A DNA stretch of 35,440 bases from Pseudomonas sp. ANT_H4 (GCF_008369295.1 NZ_VOBG01000042.1:1-35440); one strand, 5' to 3'; counted from the stretch's first letter, positions 15,823 through 23,269 are shown. Numbers and translations: made by a program. Notes: generated from the letters alone by a model not told the origin.

Positions 15823-17523
15823 ATGAGCGCTTTCAACAAAACCTTTCCCACCATTGATTACAAGACCCAGTACCAGCTTGGCCTTAATGAGTCGGATTAC
15901 TGGCTGATCGTCGACCTCTTCTGCGGCGGAGGCGGAGGTTCCACCGGGTTGGAAATGGGATTGGGGCGCCGGGTCGATATCTGCGTTAACCATGACGAGG
16001 CGGCCATCTCGCTCCACACAGCCAACCATCCATACGCCACTCATTACCAAACCGATGTCTGGGGTGTTGACCCAGTAATTGCCAGCGGAGGAATGACTGT
16101 TGGCTGGCTCCACGCTTCGCCTGACTGTACTCATTTCTCTCAAGCTGCAGGTGGCCAGCCTAGATCCAAGGAGATACGCGATTTGCCATGGGTGGTAGTG
16201 AAGTGGGCAGGCAAAGTGAGACCGTTGGTCATCAGCGCAGAGAACGTGAAACAAATTTTGGGTTGGACCAATCTTGTAGCCAAGCGCTGCGCTGAGACAG
16301 GTCGTGTTGTTAAACTTGATGGTTCGATTGCAGCACCGGGAGAAGTGGTTCCTCGGAAAGAGCAGTACCTGATTCCTGATAGTGGTAAACCCACTGGTAA
16401 CGCCCTACATAGGCGTAAGCAACGCCGCAAATATCGCCGTCACGGGTCCCCAGTTAACCGCACCTGGAATAACTTTGTGCGAAGCCTGAAAGCGCTGGGT
16501 TACAACGTTGATTGGCGGGTTTCCCGTGCCTGTGATGATGGAGCTCCTACCATTCGCGAACGCTTGTTCCTAATCGCACGATGTGATGGTCATCCTATTG
16601 AATGGCCCGAGGCATCTCACGCAAAGCATCCGAAAAAAGGACAATTGCCCTATCGCACCGCCGCAGAATGCATCGATTGGAGCAATCTAGGCCAAAGCAT
16701 CTGGGGGCGTAAGCGTCCTCTGGTGAAGTCAACCAATGTCCGGATCGCCACCGGCATCGAACGCTTCGTAGTAAATGGACGGCCTTTCATTCTCCCTGCT
16801 ACCCATCAGGGGAGCGTGCGCCTTCACGATATTGACGAACCTATGCGGACTGTCACTGGCGCAAACCGCGAGGAATTAATGGTTGGTACTCCGATTATTG
16901 CCCCATTCATCACAGAGCATGCCAACGCATCTCAGCAAAGAAACATGTCCGCAGAGGAACCCCTTCGGACAATCTGTGCCCAGGTCAAAGGGGGGCACTT
17001 CTCTGTCGTGGCCCCTATCCTGGTACAGGCAAATGGCGGCAAAAACACCACGCCTGCTCACCCCGTTGTCGCGCCATTCAGCACCATTACCGGCTCCGGC
17101 AGCCAACAGCAGTTGTTAACGGCAAAGCTAGACAGCCATGACTTCCAAAACCAGCAGTTCAACAATGACCAGATCAACGCTGCGCTGCGCGTCGCTGACT
17201 TCATGCTTGAGCATGGTACACGCAGACCTGAATCAACAGTTCTTACCGTTGATGAGAGGCTTGATCTGGTTACGGTTTTCGTTGACGGAGTCCGCTACCT
17301 GATCGTAGATGTATGCCTACGAATGCTTGATCCTCGCGAGCTATACCGTGCGCAGGGCTTCCCTGAAAACTACATCATCGACCGCGGCCATGATGGTCGG
17401 AAGCTGAATAAAACACAGATGTGTAAAATGGTCGGCAACAGCGTGTCGCCATTGCAGCTGTCAAGAATTGCGCGATTTAACGATCCATGGAAAGCAAGAC
17501 CGCTGGGAATGCTCGCCGCATAA
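15823..17523 (+). CDS. DNA (cytosine-5-)-methyltransferase, orphan phage/plasmid type
   Basis: 566 residues from ATG 15823; the Shine-Dalgarno is weak (GTAGAGA). Motif I DLFCGGGGGS (31-40) binds AdoMet. Motif IV is SPDCTHFS (99-106) with the catalytic nucleophile Cys102; the usual PPCQ or PCQ is PDC, a variant I associate with a plasmid/phage subfamily. Motif VI is ENVKQI (140-145). The target-recognition region spans roughly 170-470, with repeated T-x-T-G/AP-F-type segments (PMRTVTGANREEL, APFSTITGSGSQQQ). Motifs IX-X are near the C-terminus (YRAQGFPENYII and MVGNSVSPLQLSRI). No restriction endonuclease is adjacent, so it probably acts in anti-restriction or regulation. Confidence 0.88.
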   Translation: MSAFNKTFPTIDYKTQYQLGLNESDYWLIVDLFCGGGGGSTGLEMGLGRRVDICVNHDEAAISLHTANHPYATHYQTDVWGVDPVIASGGMTVGWLHASPDCTHFSQAAGGQPRSKEIRDLPWVVVKWAGKVRPLVISAENVKQILGWTNLVAKRCAETGRVVKLDGSIAAPGEVVPRKEQYLIPDSGKPTGNALHRRKQRRKYRRHGSPVNRTWNNFVRSLKALGYNVDWRVSRACDDGAPTIRERLFLIARCDGHPIEWPEASHAKHPKKGQLPYRTAAECIDWSNLGQSIWGRKRPLVKSTNVRIATGIERFVVNGRPFILPATHQGSVRLHDIDEPMRTVTGANREELMVGTPIIAPFITEHANASQQRNMSAEEPLRTICAQVKGGHFSVVAPILVQANGGKNTTPAHPVVAPFSTITGSGSQQQLLTAKLDSHDFQNQQFNNDQINAALRVADFMLEHGTRRPESTVLTVDERLDLVTVFVDGVRYLIVDVCLRMLDPRELYRAQGFPENYIIDRGHDGRKLNKTQMCKMVGNSVSPLQLSRIARFNDPWKARPLGMLAA

Positions 17524-17534
17524 CAGGAGAACGA

Positions 17535-17699
17535 ATGACCAATGTTGTGACGCTAAGTCGAGAGGAGCTTCACGCGGTGTCCGTGAAGTTCCGGGCAACC
17601 GCCGACACAGTATTGAATGATCTCCCTCGCATATCCGACTATTCAGCGAGCGGTGTGAACACAAAATCGCGACGGCATGCACGGCACGTAACACCATAG
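17535..17699 (+). CDS. Small hypothetical protein after the C5 methyltransferase
   Basis: 54 residues from ATG 17535, with AGGAG 5 nt upstream and only 11 nt after the methyltransferase stop, so probably co-transcribed. It begins MTNVVTLSREELHAVSVKFR and ends strongly basic. Its last 61 nt overlap the 3' end of the convergent minus-strand gene. The overlap and short length leave some doubt. Confidence 0.4.
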   Translation: MTNVVTLSREELHAVSVKFRATADTVLNDLPRISDYSASGVNTKSRRHARHVTP

Positions 17700-18166
17700 G
17701 TGACGTCGGCCGAATGAACGAACACACCATCGGTATTGATAAACGGCCATGTTGAAGCGCTGTGAACTTCTACAGCTCTGCACAAGGGGCATTCCAGCTC
17801 AACGGCTGCCGAGCCGTCCGGAGTTACCTGGCGCACCTCCTGCAACTCTTCAGCCCCGTATATACCGAAGTCTAACGGCCGTTCCGACTCGCACTCGTCA
17901 GAATCGCGAGGTCCGGTGAGCCACAAAGCACACCGCGATGCCCTGGTATCAAAATCCCACGACTCACCGGGACCGTAAACGACAGCTTCTTGCGTTGCTA
18001 GGGCATTTGAAGGTTCCACGAATTCAGGAAGACTCCCCCGTGGACATTCCCAGGCAGCATCAAAGGTTTCGAACAGCTGCCGGTAAACTTGGCCACCAAT
18101 GCCCTCCTTGATCCCGAATAGCTGCTTGCCATCAGCAAATTGAACCGTGAAAACGTTGTGTGCCAT
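17639..18166 (-). CDS. Hypothetical protein with C-terminal zinc ribbon
   Basis: 175 residues; ATG 18166 preceded by AGGAGAGG. The C-terminal 55 residues contain two CXXC knuckles, CPLC (about 125-128) and CRAC (about 160-163), about 30 residues apart and in beta-rich surroundings: a zinc-ribbon fold. The N-terminal part (AHNVFTVQFADGKQLFGIKE) is a small beta domain of unknown family. No catalytic motif; a nucleic-acid or protein adaptor is possible. Confidence 0.6.
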   Translation of the reverse strand: MAHNVFTVQFADGKQLFGIKEGIGGQVYRQLFETFDAAWECPRGSLPEFVEPSNALATQEAVVYGPGESWDFDTRASRCALWLTGPRDSDECESERPLDFGIYGAEELQEVRQVTPDGSAAVELECPLCRAVEVHSASTWPFINTDGVFVHSADVTYGVTCRACRRDFVFTPLAE

Positions 18167-18202
18167 AAGTCCGCCTCTCCTATTTAAAGTGCGCAGAGCC
18201 GT

Positions 18203-18883
18203 TCAACTGAACCGAGGCCCGGAAATTCGAAAGCTCTTTGCGCTGTGCCTCCAATCGTACTTCACTTCATCAATCTGAAACAACGTAACTGGGCTCATCA
18301 GCAAAGCCACACCAGGCAGGGTGCTAGGAACTGGTGAAGCAACAGCGGCCTTGAAGCGAGCTCGTTCCGGCGCATACCAGGAGGCATAGATATTGCCTTT
18401 GTCCCAATCCTTGGCGGTTTCGCTATAGATCGACTTCGCACTCCCCACCGGAACGTCCAGCATCTTGCGGCACTCCAGAGACTGATATACGTAGCACCCA
18501 AGTCGTGCATCGCCAGTCAGAAGGCCTTGACGGAAGGCTGCAACTTCAGATGTCGCCAACACAACGCAGCAAGCGATAAAACCGCATAAGCCCCCCAACA
18601 CGATATTTCGATTGACCAACTGCAGGAGCGCGAACGCGAGAAAGAGACCTCCGAACAACATCCCGTGATATTGCAAGCCGAGGCGCTGCGACAGAAAAGA
18701 AACATCCAACATCTCTGCATCGGATATAGGTACTTGCACTGCGAGACTGATCGCGGAAAAGACGCAAATGATTAGATAGAGAAGGACCAGCATCAGTAGA
18801 CTGGCAATTGCCATACCGGCCTTTGATTCAGCCTGTGGCGTTTTAGACGTCTCATTTGTGGACGACTGGACAGTTGCGCTCAT
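18203..18883 (-). CDS. Hypothetical membrane protein
   Basis: 226 residues; ATG 18883 with AGGAG upstream. The polar N-tail is followed by membrane segments at about 24-48 (MAIASLLMLVLLYLIICVFS), 72-92 (YHGMLFGGLFLAFALLQLVN) and 94-114 (VLGGLCGFIACCVVLATSEV), then a periplasmic-like domain with two Cys residues (LGCYVYQSLECRKML) and a possible fourth hydrophobic stretch (LPGVALLMSPVTLFQI). Unrecognised. Its leader is copy 1 of a 68-nt direct repeat. It precedes the zinc-ribbon gene by 36 bp, so the two are likely co-transcribed. Confidence 0.65.
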   Translation of the reverse strand: MSATVQSSTNETSKTPQAESKAGMAIASLLMLVLLYLIICVFSAISLAVQVPISDAEMLDVSFLSQRLGLQYHGMLFGGLFLAFALLQLVNRNIVLGGLCGFIACCVVLATSEVAAFRQGLLTGDARLGCYVYQSLECRKMLDVPVGSAKSIYSETAKDWDKGNIYASWYAPERARFKAAVASPVPSTLPGVALLMSPVTLFQIDEVKYDWRHSAKSFRISGPRFS

Positions 18884-18891
18884 TCGCAGCT

Positions 18892-18959
18892 CCTAGTGGT
18901 GGACAGGAGCATTCATTTTCCGCCCATGAGACTCGAAGAAATGCCGAGTTTGGCCCGTG
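18892..18959 (-). repeat. 68-nt leader repeat, copy 1
   Basis: About 83% identical to 19073-19140 in the same orientation. Conserved blocks are CCTAGTGGTG, AGGAGC, TTCATTTTCCGC, TGAG and AATGCCGAGT, then CCCGTG (plus-strand reading). On the minus strand it runs straight into the Shine-Dalgarno and ATGAGC start of the membrane-protein gene, so it works as its leader or promoter. Confidence 0.7.
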
Positions 18960-19054
18960 TCTTGGTATGGATTGATTACCGATCCGGGTTGCCCGTCGGG
19001 TGAGGCAAACAATTCTGGGCGGTATGAGCCGGCACTAAATTGAAAGTAGTCGCG

Positions 19055-19075
19055 AGGTGCTCATGACAAGCACCT
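19055..19075. promoter_or_regulatory. Hairpin joined to leader repeat copy 2
   Basis: Perfect 7-bp stem AGGTGCT/AGCACCT with a 7-nt loop containing CAT. On the minus strand the stem covers the ribosome-binding AGG and the ATG of a 9-codon ORF (MSTSRLLSI, stop TAG). It could therefore sequester that start codon. Confidence 0.45.
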
Positions 19076-19140
19076 AGTGGTGTGAAGGAGCTTTCATTTT
19101 CCGCTCTTGAGCCTCTAAGCAATGCCGAGTCGGACCCGTG
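19073..19140 (-). repeat. 68-nt leader repeat, copy 2
   Basis: Partner of 18892-18959, 113 nt away. On the minus strand it is also followed by AGG and ATGAGC, but the reading frame closes after 9 codons. It may be the surviving leader of a decayed gene or a leader-peptide cassette. Confidence 0.65.
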
Positions 19141-19155
19141 ATTCGGTTTGGACAT

Positions 19156-19329
19156 TTAACTGCTTTGGGTTGTCCTTCGGGCGCGACGTGCAGCTTTACG
19201 AGCGCCCTTCGTTTTAGATTTGCCGCCACGCTTTCCAGCCAGCCTTTCACTGAGAATCTGACCTACAAGATTGCCAGCTGCGGCAGTGGATCGAATCAAG
19301 GAGTCGGCAATCTTTCCATTGATGATCAT
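19156..19329 (-). CDS. 57-residue basic protein coupled to ParB
   Basis: ATG 19329 overlaps the ParB stop codon (ATGA). Translation begins MIINGKIADSLIRSTAAAGN and continues LVGQILSERL, then a lysine/arginine-rich tail (KRGGKSKTKGARKAARRARR) to TAA at 19156. The exact overlap and a composition expected of a nucleic-acid-binding tail support a real gene. It may bind DNA or RNA, perhaps with ParB. No family recognised. Confidence 0.6.
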   Translation of the reverse strand: MIINGKIADSLIRSTAAAGNLVGQILSERLAGKRGGKSKTKGARKAARRARRTTQSS

Positions 19330-20342
19330 GCGACCTGAGCCTCTTCGTTCCCTGCAGCATTTTCACGAGCATTTTGAGCCGCTTTTTCTTCCGCTTTCCT
19401 GGCCTTGTCCTCAGCTGCCTTTTCTTTTTTCTCGATTTCGTCGAGCAGGCCCTGCAGTAGCGACCGATTTTCCTCACTTAATTGCTCGAACGCCGGATCC
19501 TTCGAAATGTTCTTGGCAGCTTCGTACAAGGGCTTTGATTGGCTTTTGACGACCTTATCCAGTCGACCACCTGGAATGTCGGCCTTGGTGACCTTTTTCT
19601 TTCCCTTCTTGACTGAGGTCGCCATGCCTTCCTGCAAAATCTTCACAGCATCACCGCGATGTTTGCGCATCACTTCCAGCGCCAACCCGACAGAGACTTC
19701 GCCCTTCTGAAGCATTTCAATAATGGAGATAGGCGCGGCAACCACTTCGAGTAGTTGTTCGACATAGACCGGGCCAAAATGAAGCCGCTCGCCGATACGC
19801 TCTGGCGACCACCCATAACTGAGCAGACGCTTTGCAACCAAGGCTGTTTCGAAAGTACTAAGGCGACGACCTTCGTTGTTGGCCACCAGACCAGCAACAA
19901 TGTCCTCAAGGCCGATCCCCTTAGTCGGAAGGGTTACAACCGGAAAGTTAGTAATCGGCGCCCCTTCGCTCAATGCGAGCTTTAGAGCCTCAATACGGCA
20001 GTGACCATCGCTGACGTAGGCAACAGACCCTCCCTCTTCCTCAACGATGAATACCTCAATAGGCTTACTCGACTTGAAGCCGATTTGCTTCATGTTGTCG
20101 GCGAGCTCCCGAATGTGCTGGTCGAGACCAGCATCTCTGACTCGAACGTTGAGCCCCTCCATTACACGGAGCTTGCTGAGCTCGGACACCGCCGGCATCC
20201 ACAAATCACGCGCCTTGGCGCCCATGCCTCTCTCCATCGCGCCCTTGATAGAACCGAAGAGAAAGTCGACACGCAGTTCGCTTGGAGGGATATCGGCCTG
20301 GGTGAGCTCGAAAGATTGCTGCGGCATTGGAGTCTGAGTCAT
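19326..20342 (-). CDS. ParB/RepB/Spo0J-family partition-like protein
   Basis: 338 residues from ATG 20342; an upstream start at 20402 is possible. Residues about 75-160 form the ParB N-domain: VRVRDAGLDQHIRELADNMK, then SDGHCRIEALKLA (canonical GHRR/GERR, here GHCR), then ANNEGRRLSTFETA, which resembles the EN-x-QR-x-x-L segment. A helix-turn-helix follows (about 165-200: KRLLSYGWSPERIGERLHFG). The C-terminus is a charged coiled coil (EEKAAQNARENAAGNEEAQV). ParB proteins bind parS and spread as CTP-dependent clamps. No ParA gene is adjacent, so it may partner a distant ParA or act as a regulator. Confidence 0.82.
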   Translation of the reverse strand: MTQTPMPQQSFELTQADIPPSELRVDFLFGSIKGAMERGMGAKARDLWMPAVSELSKLRVMEGLNVRVRDAGLDQHIRELADNMKQIGFKSSKPIEVFIVEEEGGSVAYVSDGHCRIEALKLALSEGAPITNFPVVTLPTKGIGLEDIVAGLVANNEGRRLSTFETALVAKRLLSYGWSPERIGERLHFGPVYVEQLLEVVAAPISIIEMLQKGEVSVGLALEVMRKHRGDAVKILQEGMATSVKKGKKKVTKADIPGGRLDKVVKSQSKPLYEAAKNISKDPAFEQLSEENRSLLQGLLDEIEKKEKAAEDKARKAEEKAAQNARENAAGNEEAQVA

Positions 20343-20420
20343 AGCTGGTCTCTCATTCCTAAGATTATGGATGTGGGCGTCATCGCCTCTCATGTGACCC
20401 ATAGTAAGGAAGCTCGTGAT

Positions 20421-20458
20421 AATGCAACCCCTGCATTGAGCCGCAGTTTGGGCTCAAT
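20421..20458. promoter_or_regulatory. Two adjoining palindromes upstream of parB
   Basis: AATGCA-ACCCC-TGCATT (20421-20437) runs into ATTGAGCC-GCAGTTTG-GGCTCAAT (20435-20458, perfect 8-bp arms). They lie 79-116 nt before the parB start. Candidate ParB binding site, operator or mRNA hairpin. Confidence 0.4.
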
Positions 20459-20615
20459 CCAACCAGTTCAGAGCTGACAGCCCATTGTGAGCTGGCTACA
20501 TAAGACGCACCTGGACAATTACCGACAGGTCGCCAAAGGTGCTTCGTTACAAGAGCTGACTATGGGGTAAGCCCGCCTAGGCCTGAATAAAAGATTCTTT
20601 CGAGTGGTGCTTTTT

Positions 20616-20678
20616 GAGAATTAAAACTGTCGCAAAAGAATAAAAGCTGTCCGGCCCATCTGCGTCAGTTTTATGTTC
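20616..20678. repeat. Left cluster of the TTGCGACAGTTTTAATTCT-like motif
   Basis: Three copies: 20616-20635 (minus strand; TTGCGACAGTTTTAATTCTC exactly), 20637-20653 (minus; CGGACAGCTTTTATTCT) and 20661-20678 (plus; TGCGTCAGTTTTATGTTC, weaker). The first two point away from the gene at 20811. Confidence 0.6.
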
Positions 20679-20810
20679 CGGCGTCATACCGCGCACTTGT
20701 TGAGAATGCACTGCGCAATTGTGGTGAAATGGTCGCCACAAAATCATCGGGTGGGATCTGAGGTGGCTAGGGCTATAGGTCGGCAAAAAACGGATCTGCG
20801 CGAGGCGCAT

Positions 20811-21335
20811 ATGCATAAGTATGAGCAATTTGCCTGGCAAGACGCATTGTCCTTGGCCGCTTGGCTTAAGAAGTCATTCGACCTGGAAGCCGTACGCGAG
20901 AGCTACGAGTCCAACTCGATCCAGGGCAACAACGATTTTGAAAAATATCATGCAGATGTCATCCAGGAGCTGATAGCCACGCCCGAGAGCCGGCGGCCTG
21001 CTTACCTGCGTCGTGCCTGCAAAAATGTAAGCGCCCTTACGCAAGGAGTGATGATTGTTTTGGCGATCATTGCCCAAGTGCGGGTCAAGGAAGTGATCGA
21101 GCTTCGGGACCGTTTCCGCCGTTCCCTTTTCCCTGGAGGCGGCAACCGTGATACCTGCGCCGGTATATACGCATTCAACAATGCAATGCGGGATGTAACC
21201 TTCATGACATGGCCCACGGCAGTGTTCGAGGCGTTATCAGAGAGGGAATCAAAGAGGGAGGCCGAATGGGCGCGCATTAAACCCGTTGTAGATGAATGGG
21301 TGTCTGTGATCGACAGCTTCGACGATGATGACTGA
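20811..21335 (+). CDS. Hypothetical protein between motif clusters
   Basis: 174 residues from ATG 20811, with GAGG 5 nt upstream; a longer frame from 20673 would run through the left motif cluster and is disfavoured. Unrecognised, all-helical and cytosolic, with a hydrophobic helix (VSALTQGVMIVLAIIAQVRV), a glycine-containing loop (RRSLFPGGGNRDTCAGIY) and an acidic end (VSVIDSFDDDD). It is the only gene inside the two motif clusters, so if those are transposon ends it is the sole cargo. Confidence 0.55.
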   Translation: MHKYEQFAWQDALSLAAWLKKSFDLEAVRESYESNSIQGNNDFEKYHADVIQELIATPESRRPAYLRRACKNVSALTQGVMIVLAIIAQVRVKEVIELRDRFRRSLFPGGGNRDTCAGIYAFNNAMRDVTFMTWPTAVFEALSERESKREAEWARIKPVVDEWVSVIDSFDDDD

Positions 21336-21392
21336 TTTGGTGGCCACGCCGTCTCTCGGATAGGAAAGCCCCCCTCACGCAATCTACGTTCG

Positions 21393-21522
21393 TTGCGACG
21401 GTTTTAATTCTCTAGAGCTTGCCGCTCCAGCGGCTCTTTGACGTGTTGCGACAGTTTTGCGATTTGGTAGCCTCGCATTGGTGGGCACGTAATCAGCGCA
21501 ACGAAAGACAGTTTTAACTCTG
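21393..21522. repeat. Right cluster of the TTGCGACAGTTTTAATTCT-like motif
   Basis: Three plus-strand copies: 21393-21412 (TTGCGACGGTTTTAATTCTC, 19/20 to the best left copy), 21446-21464 (TTGCGACAGTTTTGCGATT) and 21501-21522 (AAAGACAGTTTTAACTC core). Orientation is opposite to the two strongest left copies. Confidence 0.6.
21414..21440 (+). terminator. Possible terminator after the 20811 gene
   Basis: AGAG-CTTG-CCGCT-CC-AGCGG-CTCT followed by TT. An inner 5-bp stem with a very short loop and an outer 4-bp stem; the T-run is short, so termination would be weak. Confidence 0.4.
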
Positions 21523-22109
21523 TGAATTCAGTGGGAGGATCGCCCCATTTGCAGGTACGGACCAACTATTTGCATGCCGCGCATTTTGAGAGAATCAGTT
21601 CCTCTTATTTCCGTCACAGAGCGCCCGCTCCCATGCTCTACTTGCTTTCCAGCTTGGTAATTTCCTTGTCCTGCCTTTTCGGACTGTTCCGCCATATGAA
21701 CCGGCTGATTGAGCACTCCCAAATTGATGGGACCTCACGGCCCACCCCAATGACGACTCTTATCCTGGGCTTGATGCTTTTCGCAACGAGCGCACCGAAA
21801 GCTCTGACAATTCTCTCCGACAAAGCTATGAATTTGGATGCACGTTACGGACGACTATCTGTGGAGCTTTTGGCAATGGGCGGCGCCGCGGCAGCCGGCT
21901 GGGCTGTTTGGAAACTATATTTCGCGTTCAAGTTTCAGAATGCTGGCTTCTGGAATGCCAGGCACATCATTTTGCTGATATCTGCTGGCGGCATTTGCAT
22001 GATGTCGGCAGTTGAACATATATCGTTCTATCGCAGTAGCTCAGACGGTTGGGCAAACCTTGAGCTCATCAAGGATGATTTCTCAGATTTCAGACATGAC
22101 AAACTGTAA
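21522..22109 (+). CDS. Hypothetical four-pass membrane protein
   Basis: 195 residues from a GTG at 21522; the ATG at 21633 (MLYLLSSLVISLSCLFGLF) is a strong alternative start, because it begins exactly at the first membrane segment. Further segments are around MTTLILGLMLFATSAPKALT, LLAMGGAAAAGWAVWKLYFA and HIILLISAGGICMMSAVEHI. Unrecognised. It may share a transcript with the small ORF that ends at the 22327 terminator. Confidence 0.5.
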   Translation: MNSVGGSPHLQVRTNYLHAAHFERISSSYFRHRAPAPMLYLLSSLVISLSCLFGLFRHMNRLIEHSQIDGTSRPTPMTTLILGLMLFATSAPKALTILSDKAMNLDARYGRLSVELLAMGGAAAAGWAVWKLYFAFKFQNAGFWNARHIILLISAGGICMMSAVEHISFYRSSSDGWANLELIKDDFSDFRHDKL

Positions 22110-22149
22110 TGCTTCGATCGTCTTGATACGAATTAGTGATAGTGGAGCT

Positions 22150-22299
22150 ATGGAGTATCGGCGCCCAACGATCATGATTTTTAATAGTCTTTCCTCGCAA
22201 CCATTTGTGCCATGGCCGGACTACACGGAGGGGACCAGCCAGCAACTCGGCGATGCCATTCGAGATTTCAAATCCCATGCGACTGTGGCTGATCAATAG
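22150..22299 (+). CDS. Possible 49-residue ORF
   Basis: ATG 22150 with GGAG close upstream (short spacing). It begins MEYRRPTIMIFNSLSSQPFV and ends AIRDFKSHATVADQ. It is the last frame before a strong terminator, which argues that something is transcribed here, but length and spacing leave it tentative. Confidence 0.3.
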   Translation: MEYRRPTIMIFNSLSSQPFVPWPDYTEGTSQQLGDAIRDFKSHATVADQ

Positions 22300-22626
22300 A
22301 ACTCCACCCAAAGCTTCAAATACCTCAAAATCCCAGCACACCGCTGGGATTTTTTATGGTCCGAACCGGCTTCCGCTGATATACCTGCCATTAATTTCCG
22401 GACCGGACATCAGCGGGCAACTTAAAGATTTCTCGATGGCGGCCGATACAAGAAAATGCCTTCTGCCAAGCATCAAAAAAAGGTATGTATTCAAATAAAA
22501 TCCCGACTTGAGCGGGGTTGCATATAGCAAAACTGGATTTAAATTAGTTTCGTAAGCAGCGCCTAACAAGCTGCGAAGCTAAGGATGGTCTGAAGTAGTT
22601 GTGTATTTCTGGCTGACTTCAGCCCC
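22300..22626. other. Gap before the left IS element
   Basis: No gene. It holds a terminator (22327-22355), an 8-bp inverted repeat CCGCTGAT/ATCAGCGG (22373-22380, 22409-22416) enclosing TCCGGACCGGA, and a hairpin AATCCCG/CGGGGTT (22499-22517) that reads as a weak minus-strand terminator. Confidence 0.55.
22327..22355 (+). terminator. Rho-independent terminator
   Basis: Eleven-bp stem AAAATCCCAGC/GCTGGGATTTT with an ACACC loop, ending in a T-run. Strong on the plus strand, and the flanking A-run makes it plausible on the minus strand too. Confidence 0.88.
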
Positions 22627-22728
22627 TGCCGATTTTAAAAGCGGCAAATCGATCAAAAACGCTCAGATCACCCGCTTATTTCTGTGTTTTTAGCCGCCGC
22701 GAGCACCTCGCGGCAGCCATTTTCCACA

Positions 22729-23196
22729 TTACAGGCGCACCTCTCCTGCATTCGCCAGTAAATGTCGGCGCGCCATCCACAGGTTCGACAGCGCGAACAG
22801 CGTCATCAGTTGCGCCGTGTTCTTCGCCAGACCACGGAAGCGCACCTTCACATAACCGAACTGGCGCTTGATCACCCGGAACGGATGCTCGACCTTGGCT
22901 CGTACCTGAGCCTTGGCCTTCTCAATCTTGCGCTTGGCTTTGTACAAAGCACTGCGCTTATCAAGCTTCTTGTAAGTACTACGGCGGGCGGCGATCTGCC
23001 AGATGACCCCCCGGCCTTCATGTTCAGGGCGTTTCTCGACGCCGGTGTAACCCGCGTCGGCACCGACCATGTTCTCATCGCCGTGCAGCAGCTTATCGAC
23101 CTGGGTGACATCGGCCACGTTGGCCGCCGTGCCCACCACGCTGTGCACCAAGCCCGACTCATCATCGACACCGATGTGCGCCTTCATGCCGAAGTG
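22729..23196 (-). CDS. IS5-family transposase, 3' exon
   Basis: Codes for the C-terminal part of the transposase from FGMKAHIGVDDESGLVHS to the end, including ADAGYTG (second catalytic Asp) and KVEHPFRVIKRQFGY (catalytic Glu). It matches residues 172-326 of the intact right copy with few substitutions and no stop codon. Upstream it runs directly into the intron 3' end. Splicing would rejoin NQY with (Y/H)FGMK and restore a full transposase. Confidence 0.8.
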   Translation of the reverse strand, partial: HFGMKAHIGVDDESGLVHSVVGTAANVADVTQVDKLLHGDENMVGADAGYTGVEKRPEHEGRGVIWQIAARRSTYKKLDKRSALYKAKRKIEKAKAQVRAKVEHPFRVIKRQFGYVKVRFRGLAKNTAQLMTLFALSNLWMARRHLLANAGEVRL

Positions 23197-23235
23197 GTGA
23201 GTCGGCCGCGGGAACTGCCCCCGCAGCCGCTCGCA

Positions 23236-23269
23236 GAACCGTACGTGACACTCTCGCGTCATACGGCTC
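23236..23269 (-). ncRNA. Group II intron domain V
   Basis: Minus strand starts GAGCCGTATGACGC and ends GTGTCACGTACGGTTC: the two arms pair around a GAGA tetraloop, with the typical 34-nt length. This is the catalytic core hairpin of the ribozyme. The RT stop codon (TGA) lies inside it. Confidence 0.88.

Larger units (their letters stand above)
20343..20810. other. Regulatory gap between parB and the 20811 gene
   Basis: No gene supported. It contains two adjacent palindromes (20421-20458) upstream of parB and three copies of the TTGCGACAGTTTTAATTCT-like motif (20616-20678). Confidence 0.6.

Noticed and set aside
19138..19338. Plus-strand frame opposite the 57-residue basic ORF
   Set aside because: The minus-strand frame has the ATGA coupling to parB and a sensible composition; the plus frame has neither a ribosome site nor context.
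20661..20678. Third left motif copy as part of a symmetric transposon end
   Set aside because: It matches only weakly (TGCGTCAGTTTTATG) and is in the opposite orientation to its two neighbours, so it was listed but not used to argue for end symmetry.
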